A DNA stretch of 64,000 nucleotides from Candidatus Saccharimonadota bacterium (lineage in GTDB: Bacteria; Patescibacteriota; Saccharimonadia; Saccharimonadales; Saccharimonadaceae), in the NCBI GenBank assembly GCA_003979185.1, contig RYWJ01000002.1, positions 35,052 to 99,051 on the forward strand. The letters are read 5' to 3'. The translations under genes and the position numbers were made by a program. Under the pieces are notes generated by a model. The model was not told the origin of the DNA. It saw only the letters and a program-made list of their open reading frames with translations, and searched no databases. This document shows positions 35,652 to 44,641 of this stretch, piece after piece (the stretch's first letter is position 1; every line of letters begins with the position of its first letter).

Positions 35652-36896
35652 ATGTTAGACATTAATTTTGTTCGGAAAAATCAAGAATTAGTTACGAAAT
35701 CAGCTCAAGAAAAAGGTTATAAAGTTGATATTGAGCGGCTTTTAGAATTAGATGATCATCGTCGTGCGCTTTTACAACAAGTTGACGAATTGCGTCGTCA
35801 ACGTAATGAAATTTCTGCTAAAATGGGTAAAGGAAAGCCAGAACCCGATACCTTAGCAGAGGCTAAGCGTATTAAGTCTGAGCTGAGCCAAATTGAACCC
35901 GAGCTTGATGATGTCGAGAAAAACTTAAGGGGCATGCTCAAACAGCTTCCAAATATTATTTTTGAGGATGTGCCTTTAGGTGGCGAAGAGGATAGTGTTG
36001 AGATTAAAACATGGGGTAACAAAAAGGTTGATGGCGTAGATCATCTTGATTATGCTCTGAGTCGTAATTGGATTGATTTTGAGCGTGGCGCTAAAGTTGC
36101 TGGTGCAAAGTTTTACTATCTAAAAGACGGATTAGCATTGCTAGAAAATGCTCTATTGCAGTTTGGCATTCAAAAAGTTCGGGAGCATGGTTTTACTTAT
36201 ATCACAGTTCCTGATATGGTGTCTAGCAGAATTCTTGAGGGTTGCGGTTTTAATCCACGAAGTAGCGAACAGAGTGATGAGTACTATATTGAAGGCGAGG
36301 ATTTAGCTATGATTGCTACTGCAGAAATGCCTTTGACGGGTTACTATATGGACGAAATTATTGACGAAAAGGATTTACCAGTATGTTTCGCTGGCTATAG
36401 CGCATGCTTTCGTAAGGAAGCTGGAACTTATGGCAAACATACTAGAGGGCTATTCCGCGTGCATCAATTCAATAAGCTAGAAATGTACGTCTTCTGTTTG
36501 CCAGAAAAGTCCAAAGAAATGCATGAAAAAATCTTGTCGATTGAAGAGGAGATTTGGCAGGCATTGGGAGTGCCATATCGAGTTATTAACATTGCAGCAG
36601 GCGATCTAGGGGCACCTGCTGCTAAAAAATATGATTTAGAATATTGGTCGCCAGTTGATCAGAAGTATCGCGAGTTAACTAGTTGCTCAAATTGTACCGA
36701 TTTCCAGGCCAATAGCTTAAACATTCGAGTGCGTCGTGAAAATGGGGAAGTAGAAGTTGCTCATACTTTGAATGGCACCGCGATCTCTTTGTCGCGAGCA
36801 CTTGTAGCTATTCTAGAAAATTATGCCCAAAAAGATGGTAAGCTAAAAGTTCCTGAAGTTTTGAAGCCTTATCTTGGTGGAGCTGATGAGATTTAA
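35652..36896 (+). CDS. serS: Seryl-tRNA synthetase
   Basis: Charges tRNA(Ser). The N-terminal coiled-coil arm (about 27-100) that grips the long variable arm of tRNA(Ser) is visible, followed by class II motif 2 (CFRKEAGTYGKHTRGLFRVHQF) in two parts and motif 3 (NGTAISLSRALVAILEN). Length 414 aa is normal. The -10 TAGAAT (35640-35645) ends 6 nt before the ATG, predicting a leaderless mRNA. The stop overlaps the murJ start (TAATG). Confidence 0.97.
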   Translation: MLDINFVRKNQELVTKSAQEKGYKVDIERLLELDDHRRALLQQVDELRRQRNEISAKMGKGKPEPDTLAEAKRIKSELSQIEPELDDVEKNLRGMLKQLPNIIFEDVPLGGEEDSVEIKTWGNKKVDGVDHLDYALSRNWIDFERGAKVAGAKFYYLKDGLALLENALLQFGIQKVREHGFTYITVPDMVSSRILEGCGFNPRSSEQSDEYYIEGEDLAMIATAEMPLTGYYMDEIIDEKDLPVCFAGYSACFRKEAGTYGKHTRGLFRVHQFNKLEMYVFCLPEKSKEMHEKILSIEEEIWQALGVPYRVINIAAGDLGAPAAKKYDLEYWSPVDQKYRELTSCSNCTDFQANSLNIRVRRENGEVEVAHTLNGTAISLSRALVAILENYAQKDGKLKVPEVLKPYLGGADEI

Positions 36897-38575
36897 TGGC
36901 TGAGACGGATAATAGACCAGAGCAGCCAAAAGTACGTAAACGATTTCGATTCAAGTCAGTCGTCGCTTTAGCCAACCGCAAGCTTTCTGTGCAATTTGCA
37001 GCAATTGTCTTGGCTAGCTCGACATTAATTTCCGCACTTTTAGGTATTTTCCGTGATCGGCTTTTGAACTCTTATTATCTTGACACTTATCCAACTGGCA
37101 TTGATGCATATACGGCTGCTTTTACCATACCCGACTTTTTATTCTTTATTCTTACTTCCGGAGCGTTAGCAGTTTCATTCATACCGGTTTTCAATCAGCG
37201 ACTAATCGCAGGTAATAAGAAATCTGCTTGGGAGCTAAGTTCAAGCTTACTGAACCTCATGGCACTGTTGACTTTGGCGGCATCGGTTTTGATCATGTTA
37301 TTTGCTGATCCGCTCGTGCGTTATGTAGTGGGACCAGGCTTGGATGAATCTGGTACAATTTTAGCTATCAATATGATGCGCGTAATTGCTATAAATCCTT
37401 TCCTTTTTTCAATCTCTACGATTCTATCTAGTATTCAGCAGGCATTAGGGCGCTTCGTATTCTACGCTTTAGCGCCGGCACTGTATAATATTGGAATATT
37501 GATAGGAATTGTTTGGTTTACTGGTGGCGTCAATATTTTTGGATGGCAATTATTCGATGGTGGCATTATGGGAGTTGCTCTGGGGGTAGTGCTTGGTGCG
37601 GTTTTGCAACTATTCGTGAGCTTAGTGGGTCTAATTGGTCTAGGTTTTGATTATGAATTCAAGATTAACTGGAAAAACCAGGGTTTTCGTTCGGTTCTAA
37701 AACTTCTCCCAGCTCGTTCTTTGGACCAAGGCGTAGATTATATTAATACTATTGTCACTACGAATCTTTCATCTAGGATGGGTGCTGGAGCGCTACGTTC
37801 GTATAATCAAGCATACAGCTTGTCACAGATGCCAGTTAGTTTAGTTGGTGTTGCCATCTCGACTGCTTTTTTTCCAAAATTAACTGAGGAACTATGTGAA
37901 GGTAAAGAAGCACAATATCGAAAAACTTTTCGCACAGCACTGAGTACTATCATCTGGATTGCAATGCCAGTGGCGATTATTGCTTTTTTCGCTCGTGGTT
38001 ATGTAGTGAGTTTCATCAAAAATGGTGGCGATACGCTGATTGCTTCAATTTTGGCAACTTTGATTATCTCAATTTTTGCAAATTCGGTTTTTCATATTGC
38101 AACGCGTGGATTCTATGCACATCAAGATACACGTACTCCATTTATCGTGTCAATTTTGTCTGTTGGAATGACAATCATGCTAGCAATTATTTTTACGCTT
38201 TTAGGTTGTGGGCCAGAGGGCTTGGGCTGGGCGCAGTCGATTGGTGCCGTTGTGGAGGTGATAGTGTTGTTGGTTTTACTGCAAAGACGCAGTAACCATC
38301 AATTGCTAGATCATGGATTTTGGCGTAGCTTTCTTAAAATTGCCGCTGCAACCGCAGTCACTGGTTGTGTGGCCTACTCCATGACTAAATTTTTCCCACT
38401 GATGGCAAGCGACGATTCATTCTTTAATATCTTTCCAAAGTTTTGCTTAATCACACTTGTATCTTTGGTAGTGTATCTGATTGCAGGACGGTTTTTGAAT
38501 ATTGATCAGGTGCAACCAGTACTAGAAAAACTTAAACGAATTGTTACAAAAAAATCTAAGCAGTCCAAAGGTTAA
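36896..38575 (+). CDS. murJ: Lipid II flippase MurJ
   Basis: MviN/MurJ-family flippase of the MOP superfamily, which moves lipid II across the membrane for peptidoglycan synthesis. About 14 hydrophobic helices span the 559 residues. Family segments include the N-terminal FRDRLLNSYY and the SLSQMPVSLVGVAISTAFFPKL stretch (in two pieces). The basic N-terminal tail of about 30 residues is an extension. It is translationally coupled to serS by a 1-nt overlap. uppP follows under its own promoter. Confidence 0.93.
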   Translation: MAETDNRPEQPKVRKRFRFKSVVALANRKLSVQFAAIVLASSTLISALLGIFRDRLLNSYYLDTYPTGIDAYTAAFTIPDFLFFILTSGALAVSFIPVFNQRLIAGNKKSAWELSSSLLNLMALLTLAASVLIMLFADPLVRYVVGPGLDESGTILAINMMRVIAINPFLFSISTILSSIQQALGRFVFYALAPALYNIGILIGIVWFTGGVNIFGWQLFDGGIMGVALGVVLGAVLQLFVSLVGLIGLGFDYEFKINWKNQGFRSVLKLLPARSLDQGVDYINTIVTTNLSSRMGAGALRSYNQAYSLSQMPVSLVGVAISTAFFPKLTEELCEGKEAQYRKTFRTALSTIIWIAMPVAIIAFFARGYVVSFIKNGGDTLIASILATLIISIFANSVFHIATRGFYAHQDTRTPFIVSILSVGMTIMLAIIFTLLGCGPEGLGWAQSIGAVVEVIVLLVLLQRRSNHQLLDHGFWRSFLKIAAATAVTGCVAYSMTKFFPLMASDDSFFNIFPKFCLITLVSLVVYLIAGRFLNIDQVQPVLEKLKRIVTKKSKQSKG

Positions 38576-38647
38576 ATACGAAGCTGGTGGCAAAACTATA
38601 GCAGATAAATAGCTCAAACTTACGCATAATCATGCTATACTAAGAAC

Positions 38648-39454
38648 ATGGATATATTTGAAGCGCTTTTGCTCGGGTTGGTACAGGGTATTACTGAGTT
38701 TATACCGGTTTCATCATCTGGTCATCTTGAAATTGCTCGTCAGATTTTTAATTTTTCTGGCGAAAACTTCCATTTCTTTGTAGAATTTATCAATATCGGC
38801 ACTTTGCTAGCATTATTATTCTATTTTCGTAAGCGTATTTGGAAAATATTGTGTGATGTTTTCAGAGAGCGTAACTATAAAATGGCAATCAATCTCATCA
38901 TCACAACAATTCCAGCTGGGCTAGCAGGCTTGTTACTAAGCGATTTTATCGAAAGTAATCCATTCTTCGGTTCTATCTTTACGGTGGCTGGAGCTATGGC
39001 GATTGTTGGTATTATTATGGTCTTTATTGATAAGATTCCACACATGTCAAAGCTTGAAAATGAAAATCATCTCACACCCTTACGTGCCTTAATTATTGGC
39101 GTGATGCAAACATTTGCATTGATTCCAGGGACTTCACGCTCCGGTACGACCATCATTGCGGGACGACTGACTGGACTAGATTCGGAGTCGGCAGCAGAGT
39201 ATTCTTTTCTCGCCAGCATACCGATCATGTGCGCGGTTTGTTTGAAACTCTTTTTGGACGAGCCAAGTCGCATTTATTTTGGAAAAAATCTCTGGCCTCT
39301 CTTCTTGGGTAATTTGGTAGCTTTAGTGGTCGGATGGATAGCTTTAACTTTTGTTTTGAATTATCTAAAAAAGCCCAAATCATTGCAAAGCTTTGGTAAA
39401 TATCGCATTGCCATAGCATGTTTAGTGATTGGCGTCATGTTAATAATTCTTTAG
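38648..39454 (+). CDS. uppP: Undecaprenyl-diphosphatase UppP/BacA
   Basis: Recycles undecaprenyl diphosphate to the monophosphate at the membrane surface; overproduction gives bacitracin resistance in other bacteria. The catalytic motifs are GITEFIPVSSSGHLE and PGTSRSGTTI, with about eight helices over 268 aa. The -10 TATACT (38636-38641) ends 6 nt before the ATG, predicting a leaderless mRNA. It converges with the CBS-protein gene; no strong terminator is visible in the 33-bp gap. Confidence 0.96.
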   Translation: MDIFEALLLGLVQGITEFIPVSSSGHLEIARQIFNFSGENFHFFVEFINIGTLLALLFYFRKRIWKILCDVFRERNYKMAINLIITTIPAGLAGLLLSDFIESNPFFGSIFTVAGAMAIVGIIMVFIDKIPHMSKLENENHLTPLRALIIGVMQTFALIPGTSRSGTTIIAGRLTGLDSESAAEYSFLASIPIMCAVCLKLFLDEPSRIYFGKNLWPLFLGNLVALVVGWIALTFVLNYLKKPKSLQSFGKYRIAIACLVIGVMLIIL

Positions 39455-39487
39455 TGCAGCAAGTAGTTACGAAATCAGAGAATAATT

Positions 39488-40360
39488 CTATTTGCGTTTT
39501 GCAACTGCCAGACGATCATTATCACGATCGAACGCATCATCAAATTTTTCGCCAAAAAGATAATCCATGATTTGCGCAAAGGTTAACATTCCGGCTAGTT
39601 TTTCGTAACGGTCAATTACCAGCATTAGTTGGCTATCGGTACGCAAAAAAGCTTTTAGGGCTTGCTCGATGGTGTAGTCGCGCCTGATATAATACACGCG
39701 GGGATCCATAATTTCTTTTGCAGTGTTAGTTTCCTTAATATCTAAACTGTTTAATAGGGCGGTTGGCAAGATTCCAATGATGTGCTGTCGACCATCCACG
39801 ACGGGAAAATAAGTAAAGCCCGAGCGGTACAGACGATCCAATACTAATGGTCCCAGGGTTTCGTCTTGATCAACAAATACAATCTTGGTGGCTGGACTCA
39901 TCAATTCTGATACTCTAATATCCGGTAGACTTAATATTGCCGACATAGCTTTGCGCTCATTACTAGTCAGGACGCTCATCGGCGCTTCGCGAAGTAGAGC
40001 AAATAAATCCTCTCTGGTCTTAGGTGAAGCTGGTATGAAAGTTTCGATCATGGCTGGTTGAGGTGAAACTACTGCTCTTGGTCTTGCTACCTTCTCAGCT
40101 TTTTCCTCATCACTATGCAAGGTCCTTTTTTCAGGGTGCGGCATAGGCTCTTTGGTGCGATAGGGCTCAAGCTTTGGGTCAGACCACTTAGCAAAAGCTC
40201 TCAAAAAGCTATGCCAAAGATGTTTGAGGCTCAACCAAACTACTTGTAGAAAATGTGCTATTTTATCCCAGATTTGTTTTAAGGTATGTGAGAATCCGCT
40301 CGTGTTATCCTCAGAATTGTCACGAGTGCCTTTTGTAGCTTTTGCATCCAGCTTATCCAT
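39488..40360 (-). CDS. CBS-pair domain protein (CorC/CNNM-like)
   Basis: A tandem CBS domain (about 150-270) resembles the regulatory half of CNNM/CorC transporters, with VSELMSPATKIVFVDQDETL and KEIMDPRVYYIRRDYTIEQAL in the two repeats. The DUF21 membrane domain is absent. In its place a 60-residue N-terminal region with an amphipathic, Trp-rich helix (FLQVVWLSLKHLWHSFLRAF) could bind the membrane. It may sense adenosine nucleotides. The promoter TACAAT ends 6 nt before the ATG, so this minus-strand gene too is predicted to be leaderless. Confidence 0.75.
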   Translation of the reverse strand: MDKLDAKATKGTRDNSEDNTSGFSHTLKQIWDKIAHFLQVVWLSLKHLWHSFLRAFAKWSDPKLEPYRTKEPMPHPEKRTLHSDEEKAEKVARPRAVVSPQPAMIETFIPASPKTREDLFALLREAPMSVLTSNERKAMSAILSLPDIRVSELMSPATKIVFVDQDETLGPLVLDRLYRSGFTYFPVVDGRQHIIGILPTALLNSLDIKETNTAKEIMDPRVYYIRRDYTIEQALKAFLRTDSQLMLVIDRYEKLAGMLTFAQIMDYLFGEKFDDAFDRDNDRLAVAKRK

Positions 40361-40416
40361 GATATAATTGTAGCATACTCTCTAAAAATTTTTGATAACT
40401 CTTGACAGGAGGTGAA

Positions 40417-41136
40417 GTGGATAAGAAAACAGGAATCATTTTGGGTGTAATCGCGGCAGCCTTTTTGCTAATTATTGGTATTAGTCTTTTCTCAACTGAG
40501 CGTATTAATTATGATCAGTATGAACCAGTGGCAGTTTATGATGCCATGTATGAAAATGGCAATACTGCCGACTATATTGATGGCGACCCAGATGCGCCGA
40601 TCAAAATTTACGAATACGGTGATTACCAATGTGATGCCTGTGCACCAATGAACCCATACATTAATGAACTCGTCGAAGAATACAAAGGTAAAGTTGCGGT
40701 AGTCTTCCGCACGACCATTATGTCTTATCATCAAAACGGCGTCGCAGCAGCAGCGGCAGCCAATGCGGCTTATCGGCAAGGTTTTTGGAAAGAATATAAA
40801 GATTTACTTTTCTCAAATCTGAATGAATGGTTTTATTCCAATGCTCAGGCTCGCCAGGTGCAGTTTGAAGAGTATTTCGTCAAGGCTTCTGATGGCAAAG
40901 GTGACCTAGCGAAGTTTCGTGAGGATATGAAGAGCAAAGATGTACAACGCAAAATCGATTTCGATGAAGCAATGGCGCAGAAGGTCGGTGTGAATTTTAC
41001 TCCAAATATCTACGTCGAAGATAAAATGATCGATCAGCGTAATAAAACTACCGATGAGTTTCTCAAGGAGATTCGTGCTGAGATTGACAGGCGCCTCAAA
41101 GAGCTTGAAGATTCCGAAAAAGCAGAGAAGAAATAA
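40417..41136 (+). CDS. Membrane-anchored DsbA-like thioredoxin-fold protein
   Basis: Extracytoplasmic thiol oxidoreductase or chaperone. An N-terminal membrane anchor (ILGVIAAAFLLIIGISLF) leads to a thioredoxin fold with the redox motif CDAC in YGDYQCDACAPMNPY and the cis-Pro region VNFTPNIYVEDK. Helical insertion and a Lys/Glu-rich tail complete 239 aa. The GTG at 40417 is chosen because GGAGGTGAA lies right upstream; an in-frame TTG at 40402 would place the Shine-Dalgarno inside the gene. The gene is divergent from the CBS gene and ends in a strong terminator. Confidence 0.87.
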   Translation: MDKKTGIILGVIAAAFLLIIGISLFSTERINYDQYEPVAVYDAMYENGNTADYIDGDPDAPIKIYEYGDYQCDACAPMNPYINELVEEYKGKVAVVFRTTIMSYHQNGVAAAAAANAAYRQGFWKEYKDLLFSNLNEWFYSNAQARQVQFEEYFVKASDGKGDLAKFREDMKSKDVQRKIDFDEAMAQKVGVNFTPNIYVEDKMIDQRNKTTDEFLKEIRAEIDRRLKELEDSEKAEKK

Positions 41137-41152
41137 ATATTTTGAAGCCCAG

Positions 41153-41181
41153 AAAAGCCCCGCTTGTAGAAGTGGGGCTTT
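41153..41181. terminator. Bidirectional terminator
   Basis: A 12-bp stem AAAGCCCCGCTT / AAGTGGGGCTTT with GTAG loop. It serves the DsbA-like gene on the plus strand and the 32-aa small gene on the minus strand, whose stop is 17 nt away. Confidence 0.9.
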
Positions 41182-41197
41182 GTGTAAGCGTATGAAA

Positions 41198-41296
41198 CTA
41201 GAATTTCGGGTCAAGCTCGATAAATTCTTGCCAAGGCGCAGGTGGGAAATTTTTTTCCCGATGTGCAACACTAGGACGTTTTGTTTTGCTACGCAT
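41198..41296 (-). CDS. Small 32-aa basic, proline-containing protein
   Basis: A 32-codon frame starting ATG-CGT-AGC with ACAGGAGAATGG upstream (AGGAG about 7 nt before the ATG) and ending 17 nt before a strong bidirectional terminator. The N-terminal half is basic (MRSKTKRPSVAHREKNF) and the C-terminal half holds PPAPWQEFIELDP. The placement of Shine-Dalgarno and terminator is what supports it; codon statistics are too few. A possible -10 (TGCTATTAT) lies about 90 nt upstream. I do not recognise a family. Confidence 0.5.
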   Translation of the reverse strand: MRSKTKRPSVAHREKNFPPAPWQEFIELDPKF

Positions 41297-41460
41297 CCAT
41301 TCTCCTGTTTAAGTTCTGTCACGCCAAGCTAGCAGTAAAAAGAGCTAATCGACCTAACTTTTTGTGACTTATCTATAATAGCAAAGGTCGTATTATCTGG
41401 CAAGCATAAAGGGGATGCGTTTGAAACCGTAAATATTAGATTCTATGATACAATCAAAAC

Positions 41461-42816
41461 ATGGCGAAATCGCGAATACAATTTGTTTGCCAAAAATGCG
41501 GTGCGATCTATACTAAATGGACTGGTCGCTGTAATGAATGTGGCGCCTGGAACTCCTTAGTTGAAAATTTTGAAGAGAGTCAAGAGGGAAAGTCTGCTAT
41601 TGACCGTGGGCAAGCTTCTGGTCGTGTTCTGAAGTACGCGAGTATCAATGAATTGGAGGCTTCTGATGACCGTGAACGCCTTAAGACCGGATTCCGCGAT
41701 CTTGATGAGGCGCTCGGGGGAGGAATTTTGAAAGGATCAGTGTTATTACTAGCTGGTCAGCCTGGTATCGGCAAATCGACGCTACTCATGCAAGTTTGCG
41801 CTACGATTGCCAATCTTGGTAAGAATGTCTTATATATATCTGGTGAGGAATCGGCTGGACAGGTTAAACTGCGTGCAATAAGGTTAGGTGCAGCCTCGGA
41901 CTCGCTAAAGTTTGCCAGTAGCAATTCCGCAAACGACATTGCTAGGACTATATCTGATGGGGAATTTGACCTCGTTATAGTCGACTCGATCCAGACTCTT
42001 ACACTAGCGGAAATCACCTCGGCACCTGGCGGTGTGTCACAGGTAACTAACTGCGGTAATCTACTGATCCGTTCGGCAAAGGTTTCCGATACCGCTGTAG
42101 TAATCGTTGGGCATGTTACCAAAGATGGCACACTGGCTGGTCCAAAAGTCCTTGAGCATCTTGTTGATGTAGTACTTAACTTTGAGGGGGATCGTTATGG
42201 CGGGTTCAAGATTGTCCGCGCTATCAAAAACCGCTTTGGTTCTACCAGCGAAGCTGCGATCTTTAGTATGAACGAAAAAGGGCTCGCCGAAGTTCAGAAT
42301 CCCTCTGCCGCGCTCCTCTCCGAGCGTCAAAACACCGATGGCTCAATTATTTTAGCGACATTGGAGGGTACTAGACCGATTTTAGTTGAAATTCAGGCTT
42401 TGGTTACTCCCACAACTTTTGGCAATCCGCGTAGGACCAGCTCTGGATTCGATATGAATCGACTCTCGTTGCTCATTGCCGTCGTGGAGCGACGCACTAA
42501 ATTGCGTCTAAGCGACAAAGATATCTATATTAACGTAGTTGGTGGACTAAAAATTCAAGATGCGGCAGCAGATCTAGCGATTTGCCTAGCAATTGCCTCC
42601 GCGGTAGCTGGGCGCAAGCTTTCTGAAGATTTTGTAGTGTTTGGCGAAGTAGGCTTAGGAGGGGAAATCCGCTCTGCTTTTCGTCCGGATCAGCGCATCT
42701 CTGAAGCCAAAAAGCTTGGTTTTACTAATGCAATTGCCCCAGCAACAATAAAAGACCCTTTCGTAATACCTGTGAGAGATTTACGCACTACCCTAATTGA
42801 CTATGTTAACGAGTAA
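41461..42816 (+). CDS. radA: DNA repair protein RadA/Sms
   Basis: RecA-like DnaB-type helicase that promotes branch migration in recombination. The order is an N-terminal zinc finger (CQKCGAIYTKWTGRCNECG), Walker A GQPGIGKST at about 98-106, the RadA signature KNRFGSTSE, and a C-terminal Lon-protease-like domain (VGGLKIQDAAADLAICLAI). All are intact in 451 aa. The -10 TACAAT (41449-41454) ends 6 nt before the ATG, predicting a leaderless mRNA. An orphan minus-strand promoter follows its stop. Confidence 0.96.
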   Translation: MAKSRIQFVCQKCGAIYTKWTGRCNECGAWNSLVENFEESQEGKSAIDRGQASGRVLKYASINELEASDDRERLKTGFRDLDEALGGGILKGSVLLLAGQPGIGKSTLLMQVCATIANLGKNVLYISGEESAGQVKLRAIRLGAASDSLKFASSNSANDIARTISDGEFDLVIVDSIQTLTLAEITSAPGGVSQVTNCGNLLIRSAKVSDTAVVIVGHVTKDGTLAGPKVLEHLVDVVLNFEGDRYGGFKIVRAIKNRFGSTSEAAIFSMNEKGLAEVQNPSAALLSERQNTDGSIILATLEGTRPILVEIQALVTPTTFGNPRRTSSGFDMNRLSLLIAVVERRTKLRLSDKDIYINVVGGLKIQDAAADLAICLAIASAVAGRKLSEDFVVFGEVGLGGEIRSAFRPDQRISEAKKLGFTNAIAPATIKDPFVIPVRDLRTTLIDYVNE

Positions 42817-42838
42817 AAAGAAAGTAACCTATCTCTTC

Positions 42839-42867
42839 ATTATAGCACAGATTGACGAAAAAGTCAA
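42839..42867 (-). promoter_or_regulatory. Orphan minus-strand sigma70 promoter, copy 2
   Basis: TTGACT (42862-42867), 17-nt spacer, CTGTGC-TATAAT (42839-42844) on the minus strand, starting 22 bp after the radA stop and facing it. The initial transcribed sequence GAAGAGATAGG resembles copies 1 and 3. Confidence 0.6.
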
Positions 42868-42966
42868 TGTTTTGAACAGAATTTGTGCTAAGAGTGTTGT
42901 AAAATTTACAATGTGTGAGTTTTTCACTGATTATAGCAACAAGTTGCCTACCAAATTGAGGTTAAA

Positions 42967-43431
42967 ATGAGAATTTTGGGTATTGACCCTGGTACAGGAA
43001 TTTGTGGTTTCGGGGTAATTGACGGAACGATAGCTTTGGATTATGGTGTCATCTCTACGCCGCCACACACACCACTAGAAGTTCGTTTGGAAGATATTTA
43101 TAATTCATTGCACGAGATTATTAAGCAAGATCGTCCCGAGGTGATGGCAATCGAGAAGTTGTTCTTCAAGCAGAATATCACGACTGGTATTTCTGTGGCA
43201 GAAGCACGCGGAGTTTGTCTATTGGTGGCCAAGCAGTGCAATTTGCCAATTTACGAGTATACTCCTAACCAAATCAAGAATGCAATTTGTGGCTATGGCA
43301 TGGCCCATAAACCCCAGATTCAAGAAATGGTGCGCGTACACCTAAAACTAGCAAACACACCAAAGCCCGATGATGCTGCTGATGCCTTAGCGGTGGCAAT
43401 TGTACATTCTTTCGCCATGAGAACCAGCTAG
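42967..43431 (+). CDS. ruvC: Crossover junction endodeoxyribonuclease RuvC
   Basis: Holliday-junction resolvase. The four catalytic acidic residues are visible: Asp in GIDPGTGICGFG, Glu in MAIEKLFF, and the Asp pair in KPDDAADALAVAIVH. Length 154 aa is normal. GAGG lies 7 nt before the ATG, and the leader of at least 60 nt contains a small GTGAG / CTCAC-type hairpin. ruvA follows after one intervening gene. ruvB is not in the window. Confidence 0.96.
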   Translation: MRILGIDPGTGICGFGVIDGTIALDYGVISTPPHTPLEVRLEDIYNSLHEIIKQDRPEVMAIEKLFFKQNITTGISVAEARGVCLLVAKQCNLPIYEYTPNQIKNAICGYGMAHKPQIQEMVRVHLKLANTPKPDDAADALAVAIVHSFAMRTS

Positions 43432-43547
43432 CAGGCATGATTCGTTTGGCGTGCTTTCTGTACCCATGTTACGACAGCGCTAAACGATCTATATTTGCAC
43501 GGTGGCCCAAGTTGTGCTAAAATTAAGTAAAATAAGGAGGCACTATT

Positions 43548-43922
43548 ATGATTAAAAATATTCTAAGCGCAGGCATTGTTGCTTTGACATTTGGCTTAGT
43601 TCTAGGAGGTTCGAACTTAGCTTTTGCCGAGGAAGTCGATTGCGAAACTAACCCAGGCGAAGAGTGTATTATGCCTCTGACCGGCGAGGGAAATATTAGT
43701 GGGGAATTAGCTGAGCCAAATGAAGAAACCCCTACCGATCCAGATACTGACACTCCTACTCAGAGCACGGAAGAAAAACGCGATGACGAAACCGAAAATA
43801 CCGATGAGAACGCAGAAGAAAGCGAGCCTGAAGAATGGCCAATGTATCTTGCCTTGGGGGCCCTAGGCGCCGCTATCTTGGTATTCATTATTCTAAACTT
43901 GTTCGGCGGAAAGAAAAAGTAG
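43548..43922 (+). CDS. Acidic, membrane-anchored surface protein
   Basis: Unknown 124-aa protein with a clear signal peptide (about 1-27, ending LAFA), two Cys (CETNPGEEC), a long acidic Thr/Glu/Pro-rich spacer (about 40-95), then a C-terminal hydrophobic helix (MYLALGALGAAILVFIIL) and GGKKK. This layout is like a wall-spanning, C-terminally anchored stalk, but there is no LPxTG motif (MPLTG occurs near residue 42, far from the anchor). It has its own promoter and AGGAGG, and ends 3 nt before ruvA, so it sits between ruvC and ruvA. Confidence 0.7.
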   Translation: MIKNILSAGIVALTFGLVLGGSNLAFAEEVDCETNPGEECIMPLTGEGNISGELAEPNEETPTDPDTDTPTQSTEEKRDDETENTDENAEESEPEEWPMYLALGALGAAILVFIILNLFGGKKK

Positions 43923-43925
43923 TCT

Positions 43926-44507
43926 GTGATTGCACACATAGCCGGTATCATTACCGAAAAATTCCAAAACTCTGTGATCGTCGATGTCAATGGGGTTGGC
44001 TATGAACTAACCATTAGCACTCCAGATGTAGGAATTGTCAATTTAGACGAAAAAATCAAGTTCTATACCTACCATGCCATCCGAGAGAATGCCGAAGAAT
44101 TATATGGCTTCTCCAGCCTGGCAGCCAAAAAGCTCTTTGAAATGCTTATTTCCGTCAATGGCGTCGGCCCAAAAGCCGCTATGGCGATTTTGAGCCTAGG
44201 TAATCCCGAGGACGTCCGTAATGCTATCGCTAATGATGATGTTGCATTTATATCAAAAGCCAGCGGTGTTGGCAAAAAGTCTGCTGAGAGGGTAATCGTA
44301 GACTTGCGTGATAAGGTGGGTCTGCCCTCTCACTATGGTCGTAGTCCTGAGGCGATTGTTATTAACGCAAAACGACCGGAAGATGAAGCTTTGGATGCCC
44401 TGATTGCTCTAGGATTCCCGTTGAAGGAGGCCACGACTGCTCTCGCTGACGTCGATTCGACCTTGCCAGTAGAAGAGCGCGTACGTCTAGCCCTCAAACA
44501 GAAGTAG
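43926..44507 (+). CDS. ruvA: Holliday junction DNA helicase subunit RuvA
   Basis: Tetrameric Holliday-junction binding protein. The OB fold is at the N-terminus (IAGIITEKFQNSVIVDVNGVGYEL), two helix-hairpin-helix motifs follow (MLISVNGVGPKAAMAIL, and KASGVGKKSAERVIVDL), and the C-terminal domain III (DEALDALIALGF) binds RuvB. It starts with GTG at 43926. Length 193 aa is normal. It is 3 nt behind the surface-protein gene, so both are probably co-transcribed. Confidence 0.95.
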   Translation: MIAHIAGIITEKFQNSVIVDVNGVGYELTISTPDVGIVNLDEKIKFYTYHAIRENAEELYGFSSLAAKKLFEMLISVNGVGPKAAMAILSLGNPEDVRNAIANDDVAFISKASGVGKKSAERVIVDLRDKVGLPSHYGRSPEAIVINAKRPEDEALDALIALGFPLKEATTALADVDSTLPVEERVRLALKQK

Positions 44508-44641
44508 TATGGATAGGCTAAGTGGTATATATCTCTCGTATCTATCGTTTTCCCAAGTTGGCCAAAATACACTTAAATACCTCTTCTCAAATCGTAAAAA
44601 GTATGCTAAAATAGTAGAAGTTGTAATATAAAGGTTAAATT

